The notes beneath the pieces were generated by a model. That model saw nothing but the letters and a program-made list of their open reading frames with translations. It was not told the DNA's origin and made no database searches. A stretch of DNA of 64,000 nt from Ustilago trichophora (Eukaryota; Basidiomycota; Ustilaginomycetes; Ustilaginales; Ustilaginaceae). This document shows, one piece after another, positions 52,201-61,911 of this stretch. The position numbers were made by a program, and so were the translations under genes. The stretch lies in assembly GCA_900323505.1 (NCBI GenBank), contig OOIN01000011.1, positions 62,001 through 126,000 on the forward strand. Direction: 5' to 3'. The first letter of the stretch is position 1, and the number at the start of each line of letters is the position of its first letter.

Positions 52201-55200
52201 CGCTGTAGTAACGAGCCTCTCCGACCTCTGCAGTTCTGTAGAACAAGGCTGCTCCGAACACTTGAGCCAGCCTTGACAACCCATCTTTCGTAGAGCGGAT
52301 TCCATTTCTTCAGCGCTGGAAACAGCTCCACCACTTAAAAAATCACGACGTTGCAGATTCATCATCCTGAAACGCCCACGCCAAGTTTCAAAGCCATGCT
52401 GCAGACTCGAAATTTGTCTCGACTTTCTCAGAGATCACCACCACGCCATGATTCATGAAAATCAAATCGTACGTACGAAAGATCTCGAATCACATAAACC
52501 ATATGCGCAGTGCAGTGCAAGATGGCATGGGCGCATGTTTGCAAAACACGACATCCTCACCAGTCTCGTCGTCATTCCCATGTCACATGCAATATGGACA
52601 GCAACGGTACAGCAACCGAATCCATCGGAATGATGAATCCACGAGTATTCAGCCCTCCATACTGCTGCTGCTATCGAGGCGGAAAGAGCACCTGTTGTCA
52701 ATGCACAAGCGATGCCGTACCAGCGACGAACAAGGGGAAAGCTTCTAGACGATCTGCAGCCGAAAACGACGGGATGGCGAGCAGCATCGGTTGTTTGGGC
52801 GCGTCATCTCAACCTACCTCTTAACCGAGCCCATTCTACGGGATACAGTATCGTTCTTGACAGCTTTGATCGTCAACGGGGTTCATGTCGTTCCTGGAAG
52901 CATTGCATGGTTGGTTCGTAAAACAAACAGAACCCACGGAACCTGTCATTACGTCACATGTCTGCCGTCGTACTCTACAATAATATCGCATTCCTCTCAA
53001 CGTTTAACGTTCAAGAGAGCCTCGACATGTTTCAAGGTGCATCTGCAACCACTCCGCTAAACCGCTATCGGATGGCCTTCGGATCGCCCCTTGCTTGAAA
53101 TCGAGCTACCTTGAGCACAGACGTTGCAAAGATGTGATGATACAAAGTCACCACTGCGGCGGCAGCATGGTACCTTAAACTTAGGCGGCTGGGCGGTGAC
53201 GTGCCGATCCCGCTTCCCGCTTTCGCATTCACAGCCCGCAATGCGGGGACCGCTGTGTGATGCTTCGTATCAAACATCGCTTAGGCGGCAATGATTGTTA
53301 CGCCCCTCCGAGGATCGACGGCTTTTCATGCTTTGTCACAACTTTGTCCAGCGAGGCTGTCAGGACGAGTGCTTCTGCGAAATAGCGAGGGACGATTCGT
53401 ATGCGAGGAATTGGGATGTGACTTTGAAGAGGAGGTCCTCCGCCTTCTTGGCACTTTGCATGAGAAAAAGTTGTCGCGGGCGCAAGCGACAAAAAGTGCC
53501 GTCGATCTCGAACCTCTTAACTCTTTCTTCTCTAAAATCACATTTTTATTTTTCTCTAGAATCCCGTCTACGCTGCAATCACCTCGCGTTTTTATCCCTT
53601 TTCTTCCATTTCACGGAACCGCACAGCGCAGAAAAGCCGGCCAGAAACCACGGTGTCCACATCGAAGCGATACGAAAACTCCAGTCGAAGCCTCTCTATC
53701 AGTCCCTCTTTGCCTAGACCCGTGTATGAGCCGACATGAGTAACGCCATATTTGAAAGGTTCCAATTTTGTCGCAACAAGTCCCGCTGCGGAGCAGTGTT
53801 GATGTCGACGGGCTAATTCAGGATTCAGGGTCCAGCCTGAATCCTTCGTTTTCGTCCAATTTTTGCCGAGGTCCACCAGAGACGCGATGGCCGCGAAGCC
53901 GTCACGTGGAACAAAGTGTCAAAAAAAAAAACCAAACCCCCGTCTTTACCCTGACCGCCGATGCTTTTCCTCTCATCCTGCACGCTCTTGTCCCTTCCCT
54001 GGCATAGTTGTCAACGTGACCGCACATTTACGTGTAGATACGAGCTAGGCGTGTATAGGAACTGTGAATCTGTAACCTTCGTATGTCACCCGTTGTTTTT
54101 GTGCGGACCGTGTTCCGGCTTTATGTTGTGTAGCGTGCCCTGCTGCAGGTGAACAAGTTGCAGAAAAAATAATCAAACTGAAAAAGAAGGTCTCAAAATT
54201 GCGAGAGAAATTCAGCACACTGAGAAACCCAGGCCACAAAGGTATTGTAAGGGTGGGAATCCCCAGCGGATTGGACACAACTGCAAATCTCGACAAGGAC
54301 GCCGTGGTCCATCAGAACACCCTTCATCTCGACCTTACAAGGTGTTAGACCGGCAGACCGCAGATTGCAACTGGTAGAAAAAGGAGTCGACTTTCGACAC
54401 GAGTCTAAATTTGCCTTTCGTCTTTCCTTTTTTTCCCCCCTTTGCTTAACCCGTTTTGACGCTCCGAAACCAAATCCCAACCCGATCGACGTTGGTCTCT
54501 GAATCGAGACAGAGGGGGCAACAAGGTCGCTTAACTGATCCCGGTGCGTCATGTTGCAGCCTGAGTCGAGCTGCTTCTCATTCCTGCCGCTCCTCTTTGC
54601 CTGTGCACCCTCCTCTCCTGCGTCTCGAAGTCTCCACTTCACCGCTGCACACCGCCTCACGTCCTGGTCCTGCAGGGCGGAGGATGTCAGAGAGACACAC
54701 ACGGTTGCACAGCTACGATAAGTTAAAGCTCAACACAGCTAACTTTCCCCGCTGCCGCATTCCTGGAATGCTCCCGCTGCCTTCGGTCCGACGCCCTCTA
54801 TCGACTGCGCCTTCGCCTTTTGTGACACTGATTGTTGATGCTGATCAATCGCCGGGATGAGGAAGAACGCGGCCAAAGATGTCTGACTACAGGACCCAGC
54901 ACGAGAGACTCGAAACGTGTGTGAATGCTTGCTTGTAGTTGAGGCGAGGTGCGGGGAAGTGGTCTGCAACAGTCTCGCGCGCGCGAGAAAGAGAGAGAGA
55001 GAGAAAGAGAGAGCTCGAGAACTTATCGACGATTTGACGTGAGAATCTTGTTTTCCTCCACAGATGAGCTCTCTTAGCGATACGATAGTTCAGAGATGCC
55101 AAGCCAAGCTCCTGGTCCCTGTCGCCTAAGTTTCCGATTCGCACGGATTTCGGCTTCTTCTTCATGCAGAAGCACCTTCCCTTCATACGCTCTACCAAAG

Positions 55201-55389
55201 TAAGCAAGTCCATCGTTTCTCGACGCTGCCCTAGGATCCCGGAACAGCCAGAACTTCCCTCGTCGTGTTTCGATCCACGTACAAGATACGAACCTTCCTT
55301 TGCTACGTCGACCACGAGGAACGACGACAGCCTTCTCTTGCGCAGTGCGGTCGCTCTAAATATCAGCGTTTCGAGACTCGCTTTCCTCC
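49203..55389. other. 6.2-kb gene-poor stretch upstream of the cyclin gene
   Basis: No gene is supported on either strand. The part next to the cyclin start (49.2-50.1 kb) is pyrimidine-rich on the minus strand, like a promoter or leader. Simple repeats are frequent: ATGGC at 50705-50726, AAAAC at about 50752-50778, CT at 51211-51231 and 51709-51731, an A-run at 52130-52153, and TACAGTA words at 50631-50642 and 51852-51868. The frames at 53291-53743, 54193-54702 and 54456-54860 have no recognisable domain and odd composition. The stretch may contain decayed mobile DNA, an untranslated RNA or long-range regulatory sequence. Confidence 0.4.
50705..50726. repeat. (ATGGC)n microsatellite
   Basis: Four full ATGGC units plus flanking GC. 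It is followed 25 bp later by an AAAAC pentamer run, so two pentamer repeats lie side by side. Confidence 0.9.
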
Positions 55390-56673
55390 ATGTCTTTGAC
55401 GGGCACTTCCCAGACATTGCGGGCCATGACGCAGGACAAGCAAAAGGGAAGCCCTGGCTTCTTCTCGGTGCTTTTGGGACGCGGTACGGCCGATCCCAGC
55501 GGCAGCACTCAAGCAGCAACAGAGAAGCTCCCTCGAGAAGAGAGCCGTACAACTCAACCAAGTCAGAGCGCATTTCTACAGGGACGGGCCTATGCTCAAG
55601 GTCGAGCGCCGTACGCCGCAGAGGTGACAGCACCGCCTCGATCGTCGATGGCACGCGATCGTATCCGCACAGATGCGAAAAGAGACGCTTCAGCACCTCG
55701 ACCCCACTCGACTGCGGCGTTCGAGGCTGCGGTTCGCAACCACAATGCAACCTTGACAGATCGATCCAAACCAAACACACGTCCGCCGGTCTCATCGATG
55801 CGTTCGCCTCACAAGGACACGTTTGTAGATGCAAAGGAATCGCAGGAGGCACAAGGCGAATCCTCTACCAAGGCACGTCACTCACGCAAAGTATCGTTCA
55901 ACACCCCCACCAGCTCACTGCGCAAAGGCAAAATAGGTGCATCGCGAATGGATGAAGCTGGTAGCAGCCAGGATTCGTTCTTTTCTCCATCGGCACCACG
56001 ACCAACGTCCAAGTCAACCAAGCCGAAATACACGCGCAGTTCTTCTTCTTCAAAAGCTGAATTGGAAGAGCGCAACTGGAACTCGTCCACAGCGACACTG
56101 CAGAACAAGGATGAGCCGCGAAGTCGTTCTAGCAAGCACCGCCGCTCAAAGGTGAGCTCGTATCCTTTGGCGACGGACGCGTATGGCGACTCTTTCCAGG
56201 CTGTTCGTGTGTCTGGGCCTGACCGGGTCGTCATTGTGCCTGTCACACCTTCGTCGACAGAAGAAGAGTTTATGCCAGAGAAGAGGCATCTATCAGCAGT
56301 ACCTGCACCACCACCTGCCCTTAGACGACCAGGACCAGCGCCAATCGTACCACATGCATCCGCATCGAAACGGATATCTCAAGACGTCAGTATGAGAAAA
56401 TCAGGCGACGTGCAGCACAGTCGATCTCATCGGACACGATCGAATCATGATACGGACGCAAGTGTCGCCAAGCAGTCCAGCCGTTCGCGAAGCAGACCTG
56501 ACAAGATGACCCCTCGCAATTCGACATCGACCCGACCATTCCCGGAGCCAGTAGGTACCACTGTCCTCTCTCAGAACATGGCACGTGCACGCAGCGGCGA
56601 TCGAAACCAGAGCACCATGTCCATGTTTCACGAGCGACCCTCAAACACGCGTATCAAGGCGCAGCGTGCTTGA
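55390..56673 (+). CDS. Uncharacterised disordered basic protein
   Basis: Single frame of 427 residues from MSLTGTSQTLRAM. I do not recognise it. It is rich in Ser, Arg, Thr, Pro and Lys with no hydrophobic span or zinc-binding pattern. Possible phosphorylation-type basic motifs are KARHSRKVSFNTP and SSKHRRSKVSSYPL, and a proline stretch occurs at VPAPPPALRRPGP. A somewhat more ordered segment, SFQAVRVSGPDRVVIVPVTP, sits near residue 270. Codon use resembles the neighbouring real genes and the frame is far longer than chance frames nearby, which supports coding. The opposite strand also has a 321-residue frame over part of it, but with less natural composition. Probably a smut-lineage protein; role unknown. 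Confidence 0.65.
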   Translation: MSLTGTSQTLRAMTQDKQKGSPGFFSVLLGRGTADPSGSTQAATEKLPREESRTTQPSQSAFLQGRAYAQGRAPYAAEVTAPPRSSMARDRIRTDAKRDASAPRPHSTAAFEAAVRNHNATLTDRSKPNTRPPVSSMRSPHKDTFVDAKESQEAQGESSTKARHSRKVSFNTPTSSLRKGKIGASRMDEAGSSQDSFFSPSAPRPTSKSTKPKYTRSSSSSKAELEERNWNSSTATLQNKDEPRSRSSKHRRSKVSSYPLATDAYGDSFQAVRVSGPDRVVIVPVTPSSTEEEFMPEKRHLSAVPAPPPALRRPGPAPIVPHASASKRISQDVSMRKSGDVQHSRSHRTRSNHDTDASVAKQSSRSRSRPDKMTPRNSTSTRPFPEPVGTTVLSQNMARARSGDRNQSTMSMFHERPSNTRIKAQRA

Positions 56674-57438
56674 CCGAATCGTTTGCTCGACTGCATCTCA
56701 CAAGGACAATACCAAATGGACTCTTTTACATCATCAATGCCAGCTGAACGATGACTGTGAAGAAATGTGCTGACCTGTATCGTGTGCTTTGAGCTGATCG
56801 AGAGCAAGACAGGTCAAGCTTGAGCTTATAGTACTTGACAGGAGGCTTCTGCGTGTGGCTCGTCGCGTTGAGTAGTGCAGGCTGAGCCAAGATTACAGAG
56901 AGTGTAGAGTTTGCCCCTCTTTTTCTGAAATTGGAAATGGAAATACTGTACAGTAAAGAGAGGCGACGCGCTGAGCATTTTCCAACACGACGCATTTCGT
57001 GTCGTGCAATTCCCACATTTCGGCTTTGAACCCGCATTCGCATTTCGCATTTCGCATTTCGCTTTGTGATCCATCCATCCAACCATCCTCGCTCAGTCCC
57101 GCATCCACCACCATCATCATCATCATCATCATCATCCACTTTCCCACACACCATCCAGACAACATACTCTAGCTACATTCGCAATCGGTTCAGAAGCGTC
57201 AGAGTTAATACCCCATCGACCAACTACACCTGGCTTTGTGGACGCCAACACCAATTTAGAGTGTAGTCCAACCTTGCTGGCGAGTCGCGGCGACCATCCT
57301 TGCTTGATCTCTGCGTCTGTTGATTCGACAGCAACACATATACAGAGCCATACAGCTATCTTGTAGCTTGTCGTCTGCTCTCGTAACCATCACCGCCATC
57401 GACTCGTCTTCCTCGCACTTCGTCCCGCCAACTCCATC
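56674..57438. promoter_or_regulatory. rad21 upstream region
   Basis: 765 bp between two plus-strand genes. It carries the palindromic word TACTGTACAGTA at 56944-56955, a direct repeat of GCATTTC (57040-57062) and a CAT run at about 57112-57137. No gene is seen. Confidence 0.5.
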
Positions 57439-59616
57439 ATGTTCTACAGCGACGTCATCCTCGCCAAGCGCGGGCCGCTTGCCCGAGTATGGCTGGCTGC
57501 ACATTGGGAACGTAAGCTCAGCAAGACGCAATTCCTTCAGACAAGCATCGAGAAGAGTGTCAGCGCCATCATGGGTCAAGAAGTCGTCCCCATGGCACTT
57601 CGTCTCTCTGGTCAGCTCCTTCTCGGTGTCGTCCGTATCTACTCGCGCAAAGCAAAATACCTCCTCGAGGACTGCAACGAAGCTCTGCTCAAAATCAAGA
57701 TGGCCTTCCGCTCAGGTGCCGTCGATATGACCAGCGACCAGCTCAACATCTCGAGAAACGCCATCACCCTCCCAGATATCCGCACAGACCTCGACATTTT
57801 GCTTCCAGATCAAGCCATCAACGACTTTGACATCGATTTCGAAAAACTCGCTGCCAAGAAGGCCAAGAAACTTGCCGTCAACCCTACCGCCTACACCGCC
57901 CGCGCCGCCGACATCACCCTCCCCACCGTCGATTACAGCGCCTTTGACGACACCTTTGACGTCTCTTCCGGCATTGACGGAATCGCCTCGCAGGACTTTG
58001 ATCCAGATGGTGGTCTCGATCTCGGTCTTGAGGATGACTTTCCCGAGGTCGAAGGCCTGAGGAACGAGGCTGGTCAGCTTGTAGACCAGAACGGCGATCC
58101 TCTCCCCGAGGACGACTCGCTCAGTATCGGTGTCGGACGAGACGCTCCCAGTGAAGCTGGTCGTCAATCGGTAGCATCCATGCTCAACCTCGGCTTGGAC
58201 AACGATATCACTCATGGTTCAGCAGCCGGCTCCCAGGCTCCCAGCGTCGGTATGCCCGACTTTGATTTCGGCGGAGATGCGCTAGATCTCGGCCTCGACA
58301 ACGACGGCCTCGACCTCGGACTGGACGCTCCCATGGATGTTGATCGTCAGGTGACACCTCCTCCCGGTGACAACAGTATGGCGCTTGCCATGGCCGACAT
58401 GACCCCTACCACAGCGGCTCGGATCCGCGACGCTGCCCAGCAGCGCCAGCAGGAAGAGGCTGCCACCCGACAGGCCAAGGCACGCAAGCAGATCGTCGAT
58501 GCTCACACTGAACTTCCCGAAGCTCAACTCGGCGGCCTCAGCCAAGGTCTCAGCCAAGGCGCCGTCGGTCAAGCCGCCAACCTCTCTGACATTCTCACCG
58601 AAGAACGATACCTGCCTCGATCGCGCGCCTACCTCCGACTGCTCACCATCCGCGAAGATCCTTTGGCGCATTTCATGCCGTTTGCCGACCCATCCAACAA
58701 GGACAAGAGCTCGCTCTTTATCGGCCCCAACGGTCTCGCCTCTGAGCTTTCCGAAATGTTTACCTTTGACCTCGGTGCCATGCGCCGCCGCCGCGCCGCC
58801 GCATTGACGGAAGACGATGGTCCCAACAAGCGCGCGAGACTCGGCGGCGACGGCGACGACGACAACGAGATGGGTGTTGCACGCCGTGCTGAAGGCCGCG
58901 AGTCGGTTGGATTCGGTGACATGAACGCAGACCAATCCGGATTCGATTTGAGCATGGGTGGGGACGGAGGCTTTGACGTGCCTGGTTTGGACGCCGCTGG
59001 GTTGGATCTGGGCGACGATGGATTGCGTCGATCTTCGCGCAAGTCTCGTGCTGAGCTCGAAGCCGAAACCGAAGGCGATGTCACGGGTCGCCTGCCCGCT
59101 CTCTCGCGTCTCTCGACCCCAGAAGCAGACGATGGCGGACTCGACTCGCTCACCATGTCGTCCACCAACCCTCTGGCCGTGTTTGACGTGCGACCTACCG
59201 AAAATCCAGACTCGCAAGTCGCCGAACAAGTCGCTTCGGTCCTGCGTGCATCCGAAGACGCAGAAGCCTCCACGAAAGGATGGGCCAAGAGCACCATCCG
59301 CGCCCTTCGCGTCGTACGATCCCAACTCTCTGACGACCCACAAATCCAACCGTCGCAACCTCGATTCGTCGACTTTGATCCAGAGACATCGCAGAAACAC
59401 CTCTCGTTTTCCAAAATCTCCAACAACGCCTCCCGTCGCGCCGCAGCCGCTTTCTTCTTCGAAATGCTCGTCCTGGGTACCAAGGACTGCGTCAAACTCG
59501 AACAGATCCAGCCGTACGATGATATCAAAGTCGCTGCCAAACCTAAGCTTTGGAATGCTTCCGCTCCGCAATCGACGGCTATCGGTTCAGACCAGAATGT
59601 CGGAGATAACATGTAA
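57439..59616 (+). CDS. rad21: Cohesin kleisin subunit Rad21/Scc1
   Basis: Ring-closing subunit of cohesin, holding sister chromatids together until separase cuts it. Single exon, 725 residues. The N-terminal Rad21/Rec8 domain is unmistakable: MFYSDVILAKRGPLARVWLA, then RLSGQLLLGVVRIYSRKAKYLLEDC, which binds the SMC3 neck. The middle is acidic and disordered with repeated LDLGLD-type stretches. The C-terminal winged helix, RRAAAAFFFEMLVLGTKDCV, binds the SMC1 head. ExxR-type sites that separase could use exist in the middle, for example VEGLR and AEGRES, but none can be assigned. The N-terminus resembles mitotic Rad21 more than meiotic Rec8. Start is fixed by the conserved MFYS. Confidence 0.96.
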   Translation: MFYSDVILAKRGPLARVWLAAHWERKLSKTQFLQTSIEKSVSAIMGQEVVPMALRLSGQLLLGVVRIYSRKAKYLLEDCNEALLKIKMAFRSGAVDMTSDQLNISRNAITLPDIRTDLDILLPDQAINDFDIDFEKLAAKKAKKLAVNPTAYTARAADITLPTVDYSAFDDTFDVSSGIDGIASQDFDPDGGLDLGLEDDFPEVEGLRNEAGQLVDQNGDPLPEDDSLSIGVGRDAPSEAGRQSVASMLNLGLDNDITHGSAAGSQAPSVGMPDFDFGGDALDLGLDNDGLDLGLDAPMDVDRQVTPPPGDNSMALAMADMTPTTAARIRDAAQQRQQEEAATRQAKARKQIVDAHTELPEAQLGGLSQGLSQGAVGQAANLSDILTEERYLPRSRAYLRLLTIREDPLAHFMPFADPSNKDKSSLFIGPNGLASELSEMFTFDLGAMRRRRAAALTEDDGPNKRARLGGDGDDDNEMGVARRAEGRESVGFGDMNADQSGFDLSMGGDGGFDVPGLDAAGLDLGDDGLRRSSRKSRAELEAETEGDVTGRLPALSRLSTPEADDGGLDSLTMSSTNPLAVFDVRPTENPDSQVAEQVASVLRASEDAEASTKGWAKSTIRALRVVRSQLSDDPQIQPSQPRFVDFDPETSQKHLSFSKISNNASRRAAAAFFFEMLVLGTKDCVKLEQIQPYDDIKVAAKPKLWNASAPQSTAIGSDQNVGDNM

Positions 59617-59740
59617 CTTCTCACCTCATGTAAGACCTCTTTCAGCCAGTATGAATTTGATACCTTTGCCAACCAGAGAACGAATCGTTACAGTAGATTG
59701 CGGGGGCGAACGAAGTAGATCAACTCGACAAAGCTACATT

Positions 59741-60826
59741 TCAGGAAGAATTGTGTTCGGATTGGGACCATTTTTTCAGCATTTCCTTTTTCTCAAACGG
59801 TTCCACACCCGCCGTGACTCTAAACCCGGCGCTGAGGGAGCTCCAATCCATATCTGCGCCACCGATCGCCCTTGCCGAAACCATATGCTGTCGGGCCAGC
59901 TCAATGATGGGAAGGGGACAATCGACGCTCTCACCCAACTTGATGATGTGGCTAGCGTCCTTGATACCGCCGTTTAGGGTGAAGCCGTTTTCGCCTTTGA
60001 AGTTGTTCTCGAGGATCTTCCTACCGTAACCCAGTGCGGATGGGGCAGGGTAGAATTCTTGCAACCATTCGTAGACTCGATCGGAACCGACGCCGGTTTT
60101 GTCGGCTAGAGTCATGGTTTCGGAAAGCATCTCGATGGTTGAGACGATGATCGAGTTGCCGATGAGTTTGAAGCTGGCCGCGCGTTCGGGGTTGGAGCCG
60201 AAATCCATGATTTTCCTGCCCATGGCGGGGACGAGGAATTGAGAGGCGAACTTTTTCGAATTGTAAGGTCCAGCCACCGCAAATACCAGCTTGGCATCGG
60301 CGGCCATGGGAGGAGGACCAAAAGCGGGTGCTGCGACAAAGTGTCGCTTAGGAAGCGCCGAGATCTTGCGCTCGAGTTTGCCAGTTGTTGCAGGGTAAAG
60401 CGTACTGGTGTCGATGAGGAGGGTGGAGAATCCGCTCGAGATGCGCTCCTGAGCATGCTTTCCAACCCGCTTCTCCTCGGCTTGCAGCAGAGACTCGTAG
60501 ATCTGCTCGGCAGCATCGTCATCCGACAAGCTGGTGAAAATCAGATCGCATCGAGTTCCAATAGCCTCGACCGAGTCGACGACTTTGACGAGACCATCGA
60601 GCTCCTTTTCGAGCGCCTGTGCCTTGGATACGGTGCGGTTGTAGACGAGCAAAGGTGGAAGAGGAGGTGACATTTCACGCATGTGCTTGGCCAGATTGGC
60701 AGCCATCTTGACGCCCATGTTGCCCAAACCGATCCATCCCACCTGATGCTGCGGATGAGGGGTGCTGGGCGTGCTGTAAGGGATGTCAACGTTGACGGCG
60801 CCGCTGAGATGCGAGTGAGAGGCCAT
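59741..60826 (-). CDS. 3-hydroxyisobutyrate-dehydrogenase-like oxidoreductase
   Basis: Member of the beta-hydroxyacid dehydrogenase superfamily, NAD(P)-linked. Start MASHSHLSG at 60826 was chosen over an in-frame ATG at 60907, because upstream codons look like leader; this gives 361 residues. The nucleotide-binding motif is VGWIGLGNMGVKMAANL near residue 25. The substrate-binding region is divergent: DTSTLYPATTGKL, then FVAAPAFGPPPMAADAKL in place of the usual DAPVSGG pattern. The catalytic lysine is likely that in FKLIGNS. C-terminal helices include GGIKDASHIIKLGESVDCPLP. The altered substrate loop suggests a different hydroxyacid from 3-hydroxyisobutyrate; the substrate is unknown. Its stop lies 125 bp from that of rad21, convergent. 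Confidence 0.9.
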   Translation of the reverse strand: MASHSHLSGAVNVDIPYSTPSTPHPQHQVGWIGLGNMGVKMAANLAKHMREMSPPLPPLLVYNRTVSKAQALEKELDGLVKVVDSVEAIGTRCDLIFTSLSDDDAAEQIYESLLQAEEKRVGKHAQERISSGFSTLLIDTSTLYPATTGKLERKISALPKRHFVAAPAFGPPPMAADAKLVFAVAGPYNSKKFASQFLVPAMGRKIMDFGSNPERAASFKLIGNSIIVSTIEMLSETMTLADKTGVGSDRVYEWLQEFYPAPSALGYGRKILENNFKGENGFTLNGGIKDASHIIKLGESVDCPLPIIELARQHMVSARAIGGADMDWSSLSAGFRVTAGVEPFEKKEMLKKWSQSEHNSS

Positions 60827-61208
60827 CTTGAGTTGTAATCTGACCGACTTTGAAGGATAAGTTGATGTTGGATGGAAAAAAGAAAGAAAGGAAGGAAGCA
60901 GAGTCAAGTGAGAGGATCAAGATGACCTCTCTCGACGGCGCATCTTCGGTGTAGGCTACGTATGCGTGCAGCGCAAATTCACGCACAAGCCAGCCAGATG
61001 CCTCTCAACCTTTGCCTCTTTTTCCCGATTCTGACACACATCCCGATCTACAGCAAATGCGGAAAATCACACATGCACATCTAACGCACGCACACACCCT
61101 CTTTTTGACAACCCCTGCTGGTTCAACTCGCATCTGTTGGCAAACCACCATTTCGCCAACTTCGACCTCCTCATCTTGACAAGCTTTATCTGGTGCACAC
61201 ATATAGCC
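60827..61208. promoter_or_regulatory. Divergent promoter, dehydrogenase and V-ATPase subunit e
   Basis: Gap of 382 bp between two head-to-head genes. The dehydrogenase side has a CTTT run. Nothing else is recognised. Confidence 0.5.
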
Positions 61209-61651
61209 ATGTCGGGTTGGACAACCATCTGGGTCTTTCTCATCGCTGCCGGTGCAACCAGCGCTGTGTGGGTTACAACGCCCAAAGGTCCAAATCAAGT
61301 GTAAGTTGCTCGAAAGCTTGCCCTCTCTTCCTCCTCCTGGCTTCCAAACGAGCTTTCTAGCTCGACACAGTGCTGACGAAATAGACTCCAACTCTCTTTA
61401 TGGTATATGACAGATTGATCCGTACATCAGTTGCGCTCGCTCTGACATGCATGTATCTCATGTGGTTCATCATCTACATGGCGCAATTGCATCCCATTGT
61501 CAGTGAGTTTCTTTCCTTTCCTTCTTCATTCCTCAACGTCTTGCCATCAATGACGGATGTAACTGACCCTCTGTATCACTCCCATCGACTCGGCATCTGC
61601 TCCCCCGCTTCAGAGCCAAAGCGAGGCGACGTTCGATTCCTCGAACACTAA
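61209..61651 (+). CDS. vma9: V-ATPase V0 subunit e (Vma9-like), three exons
   Basis: Small membrane subunit of the V0 sector of the vacuolar proton pump. Exons are 61209-61300, 61414-61502 and 61614-61651; splice phases match and the product has 72 residues, the normal size. Each half carries one hydrophobic span: MSGWTTIWVFLIAAG and LTCMYLMWFIIYMAQLHP. The signature stretch TPKGPNQ between them and the end PKRGDVRFLE match the family pattern. Short exons and small size hide it from simple frame searches. It is head-to-head with the dehydrogenase gene and convergent with the F-box gene. Confidence 0.93.
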
Positions 61652-61911
61652 AGCAATGCCACAGCAAGCAGATCCCATACCATCCTCAGCGCTCTCGCTT
61701 TCATCAAATAGCACCACGCACAGGACCTTTCCCCTTGTACATTATCTCTACATCCGGCTCCAGCAATATCTCTTTTCGCAAAAAAACTGCTCCTGCCTTG
61801 AAACATGCCGCTAACCTCCCAGGCAAACACCTCAACGCAGCACATCACAGCATCAACAGTAAATCGCGACCAAGTGTCTCTCAATCTGCCTATGCATCGT
61901 AGAACGAGTTG

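Noticed and set aside
53291..53743. 150-residue plus-strand frame
   Set aside because: Composition is unlike the neighbouring genes, two other frames are equally open, and no domain is visible.
54887..55852. 321-residue minus-strand frame
   Set aside because: It overlaps the better supported 427-residue gene on the opposite strand and has no recognised domain.
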